Below the pieces are notes generated by a model. That model searched no databases and had not been told where the DNA came from. It worked only from the letters and a program-made list of their open reading frames with translations. From Taxillus chinensis (Eukaryota; Streptophyta; Magnoliopsida; Santalales; Loranthaceae), in assembly GCA_023512835.1 (NCBI GenBank), contig CM042089.1, positions 17,534,562 through 17,598,561 of the forward strand: 64,000 nucleotides of DNA, written 5' to 3'. Shown one piece after another: positions 32,914 through 44,090 of this stretch. Numbering within the stretch: the stretch's first letter is position 1; the number at the start of each line of letters is the position of its first letter. A program made the position numbers and the translations under genes.

Positions 32914-35902
32914 TGTTGGACCCCATTTTGTCCGGGTTGGACATAGTAACCCCATTTGATATATATGTCTTTTTTCCCATGCCATATACCTTGTTGGATG
33001 CATTGACACTAATCGGGAAACCCAAAATTGATAACCTCTGTTGCCAGCCCCTAAAATGCCCCAAGATCAACGCCAAGTGATAGAGGATGAAATTTGGAGA
33101 CTAACGCACTTGACCGAGCTCAAATCGGACTTAAAATGAAGAAGTTATGGCCAAAACAACTTTCGTTGGAAAAAGTCGAAACTTGCCAAAAGACGGTCAA
33201 TGCCCCTGGTCCAAATCGCCCGAAAAGTGGCCATGCGAAATTCTTCAAAGCGTCAATTTAGGTGAATACGGATCTCCCCAAACAATCCCTGGAAAGTTGT
33301 CCATTTTTTGCATTTTAGGTGAAGGGTAAGAAGGTAATTAAAAGTTAAAAAAAAAAAACTTCGGCGTTGACCGTTGACCGTTGACCTGTCGACACTTCGA
33401 CCCATTGACCCTCGAAGCCTCGAAACCCCGAAGCCTCGAAGCCTCGAAGCATCGAAGCCTCGAAGCCTCGAAGCCTCGAAGCCCCGTTGCCGACACTCTG
33501 ACCTTCGACTCGCCCTTTCGACCTCCAACCCCCTAACTCTCGAAGCCTCAAAGCCCCGCTGCCGACACTCTGACCTTTGACCCTTCGACCCTTGACCCTC
33601 AAAGCCTATAAACCTCCGACTCGCGACTTACGAACTTACGACGCCAGGACTTACGACGCCAGGACTTGCGACGCCTCCGACCTTCGACCCTTCGACCCTT
33701 GACCCTCGGAGCCCCACTGCTGACACTCCGACCTTCGACCCTTGACCTACAATGCCTGTAAGCCTTCAACCCATTGACTATTGACCTTTGACCTGCCGAC
33801 ACTTCGACCTGTTGACCGTTGACTTTCGCCCCACCGAAATTTTGACCCATCGCAGCTTCGACCCTGCCGACACTTCGACCTGCCGACAATTCGAGCCTCT
33901 GACCCCTTGACCTTCGCTGGTTGGCGTTTCGGACTGGCTTTTCTCTCGCTGGTTGTTCACGAGACCCGTCTTCTGCGCTGGCCACCTGACAAAGAATCAT
34001 ACTGTCAGTCACATGTGTGCTAAAATACAAATTCAAAAGGCAATCACGAGCTGCCCTGTTTTCCGCACAAGCTGTCCACCCGACAAAGCATCAAATCTGC
34101 AAATTAAAATACTGCATCAATAATACAGTATTTAATGCTGCAAGTAATGACAGTCCAGCGAGAATTTTTCTGCTAGTCTTTAAAATGCAGTGAACTGTCC
34201 CTGCGCAAAAGGGGGATCGAGACATCAAAAAAAAAACGCCCCAGCTTCCTCCCAAAAAAAATGCCCAAAAGAAAGGAGAGAGCCATCATCGTGGGAAAAG
34301 AAACCTGCAAACCAGAGAGAGCAAAGCAAAAAAGAAAGACAGAAAAGGGAAAGAGATCACGCTTGAGATTCCCACAAAAAAAGAAGAAGAGAGATTTACC
34401 ACCTGCACTTCTTCCCTGCAAAAAAAAAAAAAGAGAGACTCCTCGACATCAAAACAAAAAAAAACGCCTAGAGTTCAAAAGAAGAAGAGAGAGATTCAAA
34501 ACCCAGAAAAAAAAGAGAGAGATAACACCAAAGAAAAACGTCTCCCTGACTGCCATCCTCTCTCAGATTCATCCTAAAAAAAACCGCCCCAGTTTCTTCC
34601 CTGCAAAAACGTCTAGAGAAAGAGAGGGGGAAGGAGAGTTCAGTCCCAGAAAACGCCCAGGTTTGCTACTAATTTCGTCCAGCCACCTCTTTTCAAAAAC
34701 ACCAAGAAAGGAGTCACGCCTTCCCTCCAACGTTGCAGCAATCGGAGCCCCAAATCCCAGATAAAGTCGGGTTAATTTTTCATTTCGATTACCTTACGCT
34801 ATTCTCTTGTTCTTTTTTTTTTTTGTAATTGCTGTGTTGTGTTGTTTCTTTTCATTATCTTGCTTTTTATTCATTTTCTTTTGTTTTATTGATTGTAATT
34901 GTCATTTCACACAAAGTTGTAATATGTAATAGCAAGGAAACTCAAAAAAAAAAGAGGCAAAAAAAGAGAAGCATGAAAAAAAAGAGATGAAAAAAAAAAG
35001 AAAAAAGGGGAAAAAGAAAAGAGAGTGCTTTTATTTTTCTTTTGTGGATGTCATACTCACATACTCCACATCTATTTTGATATATGTGTTCCTATGTATT
35101 TTCAATTGTTGAAACGTGTAGATTTAGGTTCAAAGCTTTAAAAAACACAGAAAAAAATAACAAAATGTATTCCACAAAATGTTTTTCCAAAACGTCTTCT
35201 ATAACATGTTTTCAAAATGTGTTCAAAATGTGTCCTTGAAAAAACAAAACAAAAACAAAAACAAACGTTTCCATGTTTTCAAATAAAAAAAAAAAGGGAA
35301 GCAAATCAAAATTGGTACTTCAATTTCCATAATAAAAAAAAGAAAAAAACCAAAAAATCAAGCAAACCAAAACAAGATGTTTTTTGCAAAACATAAAATA
35401 AAAAAAAAATGTATGTTTTCTAAACAAAAAAAAAACAAAAAAGGGAAAAGTAAAAAAGAAAAAAAATCATATTTGAGGACTTCAATTTCCAAAATAAAAC
35501 CAAACACAACCCGTAGGATCTCATTCTCCACTTCAAACAAAAACTCAAAACTTTTAGGATTCCCTTTAGAAATTTAGGGCAAATTCATTTTAACCACAAC
35601 TTTAATAAATAACTTAGCTGAATAAAAATTATAGACTTTTTAGGAAACTTAACCCCGTCATGGCAGTGCAAACAAATAGAAAAAACCTCCTCCTCCTATA
35701 GGTACCGAAAGGGCGCTGTAGGGGTGTTAATTCTTCCCTACACGTAACCAACCCCCGAACCCTTATCTGGTAATGTAGACCACACACATTTTTTGGTGAC
35801 CGACTGCACCCCCAAAAACAGTTGGTGGCGACTCTAAATGTCTCATCATTGGTTTAGTTTGGGCTCACCCCAAATGGGCCCGGACGAAAACCGGTTATGA
35901 CA
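32914..35902 (+). repeat. Tat 2 5' LTR
   Basis: It begins TGTTGGACCCC and ends ACCGGTTATGACA. Regions: a conserved start (to about 33350), a TTGACC/TTCGACC/CGAAGCCT repeat region (33361-33935), a GA- and A-rich region (34200-34740; long Lys/Arg-rich frames here are low-complexity), a T-rich then A-rich region (34800-35480), and a conserved end with GGTACCGAAAGGGCGC near 35700. No gene. Confidence 0.92.
33361..33935 (+). promoter_or_regulatory. TTGACC/TTCGACC-rich tract in Tat 2 5' LTR
   Basis: I count about 15 TTGAC[C/T] words on the plus strand in under 600 bp, mixed with TTCGACC and CGAAGCCT repeats. TTGACC/T is the W-box core bound by plant WRKY factors. A regulatory role is inference; the tract may only be simple-repeat expansion. 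The 3' LTR has the same tract (about 45915-46535) with more CGAAGCCT units. Confidence 0.4.
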
Positions 35903-35904
35903 GC

Positions 35905-35922
35905 TGGCGACTCTGCTGGGGA
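35905..35922 (+). other. Tat 2 primer-binding site
   Basis: TGGCGACTCTGCTGGGGA begins two bases after the LTR. This is the kind of primer motif seen next to 5' LTRs of plant Tat-type Ty3 elements; I do not assign the tRNA. Confidence 0.8.
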
Positions 35923-36968
35923 CTATACTTAGAGGGTTAGGCCTAGTACTAAGATTGGGAGGTTTCCTTTTTATTTTTACGTGCTTTTTTTTATTATTTA
36001 TTTATTATAATTGAGATTTATATGCTTTAATACCATGATAGTTGTGATTTACTGCTTTCCATACTTGTTACATTCATAACCCTATACCCGGGTTTAACAC
36101 AATTTAGGTTAGCGAGGTTCAGTACGGTCCCCAGCGCATTGATCATTATCCGCAATGGGGCCTCGGACTCCTCACTCAAGCTTGAGGTTCTTTAAGGCAC
36201 GTCCTTTTAAGACCTCCCTCCGGTAAATCCCATGGTGTACAGAGCCCTCTATTGAGGAAGTTTGGGAACCAACGAATAAGATAGATGTAGCAATAGAAGC
36301 CCATCAGGGGCATTGACCCACATGTTGTTTGCTCATTCTATGCCATGCTAACCTTTGTTTTGTAGGGTAGTCCTTAAGTCATTCCTTGTACAAATGATTT
36401 GCCTTACTGTTGGTTTATTCTTTTATACAATTACCTTAGTGTTACTTTATATATTGTTTTACTTATCTTATACAACTGTTCATAATCCTGTGCTAACTCT
36501 AGAAAATAGCATCACGTTGTTACTTTCCATGTTTATTTCTTAAGTGTAACATCCAACATGGGCCCACATAGGACACATGTTCTGTCATATTCCACCCCGC
36601 ACACAGTCTTTGGTCACATAGACCATCTCAGTACTAGGCATCCATTCATTCCCCACTTAACATGCAACATTCTTCCACATCAGTCCATACTCCATAGGTA
36701 CCTAAGAGGTACACCCTCAGTCATACATTCATAGCTCCATAACAATTTGCCCTCATGCATTGCATCACATAGATATGTAGATCCCTACATACATGCTACT
36801 CACTCACACATCCATGCATACACAAACGTAGGTACATAGGAATCTGCCTTCATGCATTGCAACACTTATAGATAGGTAGATCCAGCATACATACATGTCA
36901 AAAAAAAAAAACAAACAAAAAAAAACAAACAAAACATAAACAAAAAGAGAAAACATCCAACAAATCAA
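35923..36968 (+). other. Tat 2 leader
   Basis: No supported gene. The distal part contains repeated CATGCATTGCA/CATACAT words and an A-rich stretch (36901-36960) before the gag start, like Tat 1. Confidence 0.65.
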
Positions 36969-38587
36969 ATGGGGAGCTTACCACAGTCCACTTCTGTCAT
37001 AGCCAAGAATGCGCACCAGTACTACCTCAGATCCCGGCAACAACAACCATCTACTTCAATGGCAAAACTAGCAGAAAACAGATTTGCTAGTCTGGAGCAA
37101 GGCCAGCAGGAACTGCAAAATCAAATGAAGACCATGATGGAAATGTTGACCAAGATGGCAGCAGACAAAGACAAGGGTCCCACAGAGATGGCCACCGGAC
37201 GGTCTCCAAGGCAAGCACAAGAGGCAAGATTACCTCCCCATTTCATACCGGTGTCCCCACAGAGTTCAATCCATCGAGCATAAACCCCGGGCCTTCTCAT
37301 TAGGTTCAATTTACCTCTCCTGCTCCAAGCAACATGGCCGAAGTGATGGGACTTCATGTACCTCAGGAAGGTGATCAGTCACTATCAATGAAGAAGCTCG
37401 AGGAAAGACTCAAAGCAGTTGAAGGAGCAGAAGCTTATGGGATGATTAGTCCCCAAGATTTGTGCTTGGTTCCCGGCATCATTTTGCCGCCAAAATTCAA
37501 GATACCAGATTTCGACAAGTTTAATGGGTCCCAGTGCCCAAAAACACACCTTACAATGTATTGTCGGAAGATGGTCGCCCATGCTAATGATGACAAGCTC
37601 CTCATACATTGTTTCCAAGAAAGCCTGGTGGGGCACCACTCCGATGGTATATTCGGTTGGAAGGAAGTCACATCAAGACTTGGAGAGACCTCGTGACAGC
37701 TTTCCTAACGCAATATAAACATGTCACGGAATTGCGGACGGACTAGGCGTTGCTAGCCTTTGAGAAAGGAGCTACGGAAAGTTTTAAAGTCTATGCTAGA
37801 AGATGGAGGGAGGCAGCTACAGAAGTCCAACCCCCGCTAACTGAAAGGGAGTTGACCACCATGTTTATCAAAACTTTGAAAGGGGTATACTATGAAAAGC
37901 TGATAGGTAATGTATCCAAAGAACTTCTCGATCTAGTGGCTTCGGGGAACGTATTGAAGACGGTGTAAAAGAAGGGAAGCTTCACGGTGATACGTTAGAC
38001 ATGTTCAAGAAGTCTCGTACAAACGGGGAAAAAGAAAGAACAAGATGTCCAACTAACTGGCAAAGTACTCCAATGCACCAAGCCAATTTTGGGACATACC
38101 CCAGTTTGTATCCCACACCTGGACCCGATCCAGGGCCACTCCCAATGACAGCCTATGCAGTGCCGATGCCTCCATACTTAGCATATCGACCACTAGGGGG
38201 AGCTCCTTATAGTCTTCCACCAAATCCGGCTCCAACTATACAACAGAACCCCAACAAACCCCTGTTAGGCCAAGCCAAACCACCAATAGACCTAGGCAGG
38301 AATTCGATAAGCTCCCTATGACCTATTCTGAGCTGTATCCACGACTCCTGGAAGCCAGAATGGTGGCTCCAATTCCGGCAATAGAAGTGAAACAACCACC
38401 CCCTGCCTGGTACAAGTCGGAGGCCCGATGTGCCTATCACAACAATGGGGGCAGGCATGACATTGAGAATTGTTTTGCCCTCAAGAAAATTGTCCAACAG
38501 TTGGTAAGGGCCAAATGGGTGGACTTTTCAAAACCGTCCGAACCAAGTGTTACCTCAAACCCATTACCCGAACATCCAAGCCAATAA
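36969..38587 (+). pseudogene. gag: Tat 2 gag, frameshifted
   Basis: It begins MGSLPQSTSVIAKNAHQYYL at 36969, with a coiled-coil-like N-terminus (SLEQGQQELQNQMKTMMEML) homologous to Tat 1. Frame is lost near 37280 and recovers at 37334 (LPPKFKIPDFDKFNG, then HCFQESLVG). Another break near 37640-37750, then RRWREAATEVQPPLTERELT. A stop at 37966, more shifts, and the His/Cys region AWYKSEARCAYHNNGGRHDI with ENCFALK at about 38405-38480. It ends at 38587 (TAA) before any protease sequence. Confidence 0.85.
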
Positions 38588-40252
38588 GCAATGGCGCCAT
38601 AGAAATAAAACATAACCAGGTTTATGATGTTGTGAGAAAGCTCTCTGGGGATGTGGCATTTTTCTGTTGTTTTGTGTGGGTTCATAAAAACAATCACTCT
38701 TGTTTGGGTTTTATTAAGTTTATGTTACCTGCAGTTTTTTGTGTGCAATGTCCGTCACAACTTGTTTACTCTTTTGACATGGGTGGTAAGTCCAAACTGG
38801 GGAACATCCAGCCAAGGAAACCTAAGCCATTTCAATTCTACCTTGAACTCCATGGAGATCAGAAGAGCATGTCAGCATAAAAGCCAACAAAACTGCTCTT
38901 ATTTCAAACTAGGGCATAACAAAATTCCTTCTGTCATTGAAAGTTCCTTCTTGTATGCTTTGAGGAAAACTTTGATTATTTAAAATGAAGAGAGGCCATC
39001 TTTCATTACCTCGCGATACTACCCTCATTACCCCTTTTTGAGCCTAATTAAAAATCCTTCTTATGCAAAACCTGATTCATAGTTTACCCCACACTGGGGC
39101 CAGTTTCGAATATCATGATTGCACACAGGGGCAATTATTGATGAAAAAAAAAGGAGAATGAAAGAACAACAAAAAAGTATTTTGAAAATCATAATCCCAT
39201 ACTGGGACAACTTTGTGATACCCCTGATGTTGGGGCAATAAAAATCATTCGAGCAACAATAATGTCCCACAAGGGGGAAAATTCTTGACAAACAAAAAGG
39301 AGAGTCCAGTCTGAACTATGGATCATAACCTGCCTCGAATAGGTTAGAGCCTATTATATCCCTTTCTTGATAAACCCAGTAGCCCAGCCTACATTACAGT
39401 CCTAAAAAGTCCTCTCAGATTAAATGATCAAAGTTATTTCTCATATGCTCAAGTCCGAACAGCGCTGGATTCAAGGCGGACTTGATGATAACCCGCAAGG
39501 TCATCAAGGGTAAAATACAAAGCCACCTACAAGGTAGAAGAAACAACAAGCAGAAAATAAGGCAAGCTTAGTGAAAACCCGAAAAGAGCACTAAGAGCAA
39601 AGTTGGAGCTAGGAAAAGAAGGGTAAGCACTCAAGGCCTGAGAGTAACCAACATCGAGCATCTGGCCTGACACACTTAGGCACCCCAATACCAACTTCAA
39701 CAAATCCTTTCCGATCAAATCCCTACACCACAAAGCACACAAACAAGCCAACTAGCCATCAGGAGCTCCACTCAGTCCCTAAACCTTCAAAGTGGGCAAG
39801 CAGGCAAGATCCTCAACCTAGCCCTGAGCATTGACTCAAACCATTAGAATTCCTGTTCAGCTCAGTAACCTAGAGTCTCCTAACCTCCAAATACAACTAC
39901 AAGGTCGAGCTGAAAGTTATACTCAGATACCCCAAAACATTATTACCTCTATCAGAAGAGGACAACCAGTTGTGAATGTACATGGCATACTAAAAAAAAA
40001 AACAAACAAACAAACAAACAAACAAAAAACAAATCATTTTTATCAAATTTTGCATGCGTTTATTTCAAAAAGCCTATTCCCCAGTAGTTTTCCTTAGACA
40101 GTCATGCAACAACCCTGGCCTATCCATGGTTCAACCAGATAACAGCCCCAGCGGAAAGTTGCCTCAAAAAATCAAGTCAGCCCCTCAGCAAGCCAAACTT
40201 CAAAACAGCTACCAGATCATTTCTCCTGTATGAAGACAGTATCCCAACATCA
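38588..40252 (+). other. Tat 2 3' untranslated region before the CACTA insertion
   Basis: No pol domain can be recognised. At about 39474 a GGACTTGATGATAACCCGC...CATCAAGGG motif with GGTAAAATACAAAGCC matches Tat 1 3' sequence (about 10806). The gag-to-3' UTR transition therefore skips about 7 kb of expected coding region. A run of ACAAACAA repeats lies at 39995-40030. Confidence 0.65.
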
Positions 40253-40268
40253 CACTACAAGAAAAACA

Positions 40269-40445
40269 GTATTTAACGACACTTTTTTTAAGCTTTTAAC
40301 GACACTTTTCAAAAGTGTCGCCAAAAATATATTAAGAAGACACTTTTTAAAAAGTGTCGTCAAATATCATACTATTAACGACACTTTTCTCAAGGTGTCG
40401 CCTGTTATTTTTATTAACGACATGTTTGTGTTAGTGTCGTCAAAT
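40269..40445. repeat. CACTA left subterminal repeats
   Basis: Four or more copies of AACGACACTTTT / AAAAGTGTCG in both orientations. In En/Spm elements such motifs bind the transposase. The matching block is at 43600-43865. Confidence 0.85.
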
Positions 40446-41770
40446 CTGCTCCATTTTTCGTTTTCGCGGGCGCCTTAACTCTAAATTACGCGTTTTACGT
40501 GGCGAAATAATTTCATCGCGTCGATCATCATCACGAATTGAACGCGCTGCACGCATTGGCTTTGAAGGCAATTTCTTGGCGATCATCTTCCCCCATCTCT
40601 TGCAGATCGACCTGGTTATTGCGCTCGCCATCGCTTTACTCACTCGGAATTTTTTCGCTTGGGTTTTTGCCGTGTATATTTTCTAATTATTAATTGTTTT
40701 TCTTTCGCACAGGACAATTTGGGCCTTAGGGTTATTTTTCCCCGCCGACGCCCTTCATTAACCAGCGCGCTAGGGATTCGGCTCCTTCACCCCACGGCAG
40801 TGTTTCCAGCCGTTGGCTCGGCTCCAGCGTCTCCACCCGGCGGCCACGTTCCACGGCAGCGCTTTGGTGGTGGTCCGTTCCCCTCTCCAGCGGCGTAATC
40901 GTCCGCCTGTTCGGGACGATCTTTGGCACCTCCTGGATCGGGCTTCTCCCCTACGGATCAGGTCTTCTTTGCGTTGGCGATCCACCGGACGACCTCCTTC
41001 CCGACGTATCTGGCCACGATGGTCCGTTTGCCTCGGTGGCGCAATGCGGGATGCTTCCCCTCTCACCGGTCGACCCGTTCGCACCGCCTGGGATGACTCG
41101 GCCGATCTCTCCACAGCCGGCGCCCATGGCCACGGTTCCTTCAGGTAAATCGGTTTCTATGCCTCCGCTGGATTCTCCCTCAGCCCCAGCGGGCTTGAAT
41201 GTCATAACTGTTGAATCTCTGCTCGCTACGACCGATTTGGTTGCTTCATCTGCTGCTGCTATATCATCGCCTACTCCTTTGCGTGCCCATGCCTCTTCAT
41301 CTACGTTATCCGCTACTGAAAAATTATTATTCACTGCTTTATTACCTGTGTTGGATGTTATGCGTACCATGATACAAAATTCTGTTGTTGGTGTTGTTGT
41401 TCCTGGTAGTTCTCCCTGCTCATACACCTGTTTCCGGACAGCGGTTTGCCTCCTCCCCAATCTCTCCCCCAGCCTACTCCTATCCCTCCCCACCTGTCTG
41501 CTGCCCAGCCTCCTTCCCCGCCTTGTCCTCAGCAACAGGTTACTGCAACAGGTCAACACTTCCCATATGCATTGGGTTAATTGGAAGCAGGTTTGCAAAA
41601 TAAGTCCTCCCCTTCTCTCAATCCGTTTTCAGATATATCTAACATACATCTAATTCATGATTTGCACAAGATGTTATCTACTGTGATTGCTCAACATAGC
41701 CCCTCTATTGCTTCAATTTCTCACGAGGCTTGTAACCTCGATCCTGTTGTTGTGCCTGCCTCACTTGTGG
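40446..41770 (+). other. CACTA interior, GC-rich stretch of unknown origin
   Basis: From about 40700 the sequence becomes GC-rich and gene-like, with a 41036-41653 plus-strand frame rich in Pro/Ala/Ser (MAQCGMLPLSPVDPFAPPG) and a following 41581-41805 frame. Overlapping minus-strand frames are also open. I do not recognise a family. It may be a second captured gene fragment, including a promoter or 5' exon. Confidence 0.4.
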
Positions 41771-43006
41771 GAATTGGAGTATCCTTTGATTCTTATTCAC
41801 GATAAGAAGATTTCAGGCATGAATTCACTTGTGAAAATATTGGAGCAGACTGTAGAGTAACTTCCTGTTTTTGTTTTGATTTTAATGATAAGTGTTATAC
41901 TTTACTCTTTTCTTGTGGCATTTCATGCATTTATTAACATTACCTTAGGTCAAACCCCCTAGTTTTGGTGATAACGGACGGGCTAATTTAGATGATCTTG
42001 TTGTTCTCACTGGTGAAGAGGTGAGTAAAGTCTCTTTTTAGATTTTTCAAATTGTAACATTACAGTACTATAGATCAAGATTCCATGTGCAAGGTATCAT
42101 CGAAGAATGTGGTCACTCTCAAAAGGTTTGTGAGTGTATGAACCTTTTGATGTAGTATACATATATTGGGTAGCTCACTATTGTTGTTACAGGTCACTCT
42201 CTCTTGATGACACCATTCTTCTAGATGATGGTGGGGATAAGATGCTGATAGAAGAAAGATATGAGCCAGTGTGATTGTAGGTTTATGCAAATAATTTTGT
42301 TATATTTTAAAACTTATGTCTCACTTATGTTATCTTACTTTCTGTATGTTGCATGTCTATTTATTCTAAAATGGGATTTATATTAGTTGTATTGATCATT
42401 TGGTTACATTGCTTAACCTGGAATGTTGTAACAATTTGAAAGGACAGCAATTGAGAAAAGCACTGCTATGTTTGACAAGGAGACAAAGACAAGAACGATT
42501 GTCAAAACTATTTGGTGGTGTTCTTGTCTTCAAGGTGTGTTCTTATCATAAATAATTTGATGTCACTTTCCTTTAATTAAATTGATGCCCTTGTTGCTAC
42601 ACTTCATTTTCTGTTAGGTTGGAGGAGCTAGTGAGGCCGAGGTTCTTTGAAAGGAAAGATAGGGCCACCTGCAAGGGCAGCGATGGAAGAGGGAATTCTT
42701 CCAGGTAGCTTGCTTGCAATTCTGTCCGCCCATTTGTTGATTGATATCCTCTAAAACTAAATATTTAAAAGTTCTATGTATGGATTGTAATTGAAGTTGG
42801 GTATATCTTTATATTAAAATGCAAAGCCTAAGATTTGACTTTAATTTCTTATTATAATTTTAGATATCTTTGGCTAACACTAAATTAATGTCAAAAACAA
42901 TTATAAGTACAACTATGTCACATGTGTTCTCTATAGGTGGAGGCGTTGCACTCTTGTATGCAACAAAAGCTTTGAAAAACCTTCAAACTTCAAATGATGA
43001 CCAGAC
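41771..43006 (+). pseudogene. HSP60-like: Captured HSP60 (mitochondrial-type chaperonin) exon-intron fragments
   Basis: Six collinear pieces match group I chaperonin (GroEL/HSP60) in sense order: 41771-41860 with ELEYPLILIHDKKIS; 41949-42020 with FGDN and DDLVVLTGEEV; 42193-42276 with LDDTI and GGDKMLIEERYE; 42443-42534 with AIEKSTAMFDKE, then after a 1-bp shift LSKLFGGVLVFK; 42618-42704 with VGGASEAEV and then AAMEEGILP; 42937-43006 with GGGVALLYATKALKNLQ. Exon edges coincide with GT and AG dinucleotides (gaag-ag|gtgagt, ttcaag|gtgtgt, ctgttag|gttgga, ctatag|gtggag), so introns were kept and the capture was of genomic DNA. The N-terminus, much of the apical domain and the C-terminus are missing. 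It cannot encode a chaperonin. Confidence 0.85.
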
Positions 43007-43599
43007 AATATTGGGCAGCTCACTATTGTTATTACTTTGACTAATATTTTCGAAATCTCACTCTTAACCCTTTGCTGTTAATTGCAGCATTTCACTATTG
43101 TTGACAACCACAGAGGCGCTGTTGTGGAGGTCTTGGCGAAAAAAAACCCACTTGCCAACTGAATGCCAATATTGGATGACATGGACTATTGAACTTGAAG
43201 CAAATTGTGTCTTTTTTGGGATTAGGAAGTTTACTAGAAATGAGATTAGCCAGTTGAAATGAGATAGCTAAGACGCATTTGACTTTTTTTTAATGGGATT
43301 AGCAAGTTTGCTAGAAGAAAAGGCTAATAAAAGTATTTGTGTTTTGTATTTGAGTTTATAAAAAGTATTATAGTTGGTAGAGATAAAGTGTGGGCTAATC
43401 TCATTGAATTCGGGATAATATAGGATTTGTAATTTGAATAATTACTGTGTATTATTGGTTTTTTTATGTGATTATATATATAAGTTGATTATATATGTAC
43501 ATAATTTTATTCTCTATCATTCGTATGAAAAAGTATTTTGATTTGTATTTGTATATATATATTAAAATTAAAATTTTATTTTATTTTTTTAAACTACAA

Positions 43600-43865
43600 A
43601 GATGACACTTTTTAAGTGTCGTTAAAGGCATTTTTAACGACACTTTTAAAAGTGTCGTTAAAGGCATTTTCAACGACACATTTAGAAGTGTCGTTAAAGG
43701 CATTTTTAACGACACTTAAAAAGTGTCGTTAAAGACACTTTTTGACAACACTTTTAAAAGTGTCGTTATTTCTCCCAATTCCTTCGACGACGGGTCGATA
43801 GACGACACTTTTAAAAGTGTCGTCTTTGACCTAAGACGACACTTAAAAAGTGTCGTCTTTGACTA
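43600..43865. repeat. CACTA right subterminal repeats
   Basis: Dense head-to-head AACGACACTTTT/AAAAGTGTCGTT units, at least eight, several forming perfect short hairpins (for example near 43635-43665). Confidence 0.88.
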
Positions 43866-44090
43866 TTTTTGTTGTAGTGTCACCAGTGGATTAAGCTCCT
43901 ATAACAGATCATGCGACCACCTGGCGTACATTACATAACCATGCATATGTTACACAAGCATCAGACGTTATCTCTCATTGCGTTGTGCATGCATGCACCT
44001 TTCATACAAGTATCAAACAATTATTATAGCTACATGCATCATCATGCATCATCACATACAACACCAAACCCGGGGCGGTCTGGGTTTCCT

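Larger units (their letters stand above)
40253..43879. mobile_element. Non-autonomous CACTA (En/Spm) transposon carrying HSP60 fragments, TSD TCA
   Basis: 3627-bp DNA transposon in Tat 2. The left end is CACTACAAGAAAAA; the right end is TATTTTTGTTGTAGTG, giving inverted ends of about 13 bp with the CACTA signature. 3-bp duplication TCA at 40250-40252 and 43880-43882, the size expected for CACTA elements. Both subterminal regions are packed with AACGACACTTTTAAAAGTG-type inverted motifs. No transposase is seen. The interior holds exon-intron pieces of an HSP60 gene (41771-43006) and an unidentified GC-rich stretch, so it is a Pack-CACTA-type gene carrier. Confidence 0.92.

Noticed and set aside
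33345..34036. Open frames of Arg/Ser/Gly- or Glu/Ala-Ser-rich proteins on both strands in the Tat 2 LTRs
   Set aside because: They translate the TTCGACC/CGAAGCCT repeats; both strands are open and no domain is present.
34261..34764. Lys/Arg-rich frame of 167 residues (and its copy near 46828-47496)
   Set aside because: It lies in a GA- and A-rich part of the LTR; the protein is low-complexity and differs in frame between the two LTRs.
41771..43006. An intact host HSP60 gene
   Set aside because: Only partial exons with frameshifts and missing blocks, all inside CACTA ends.
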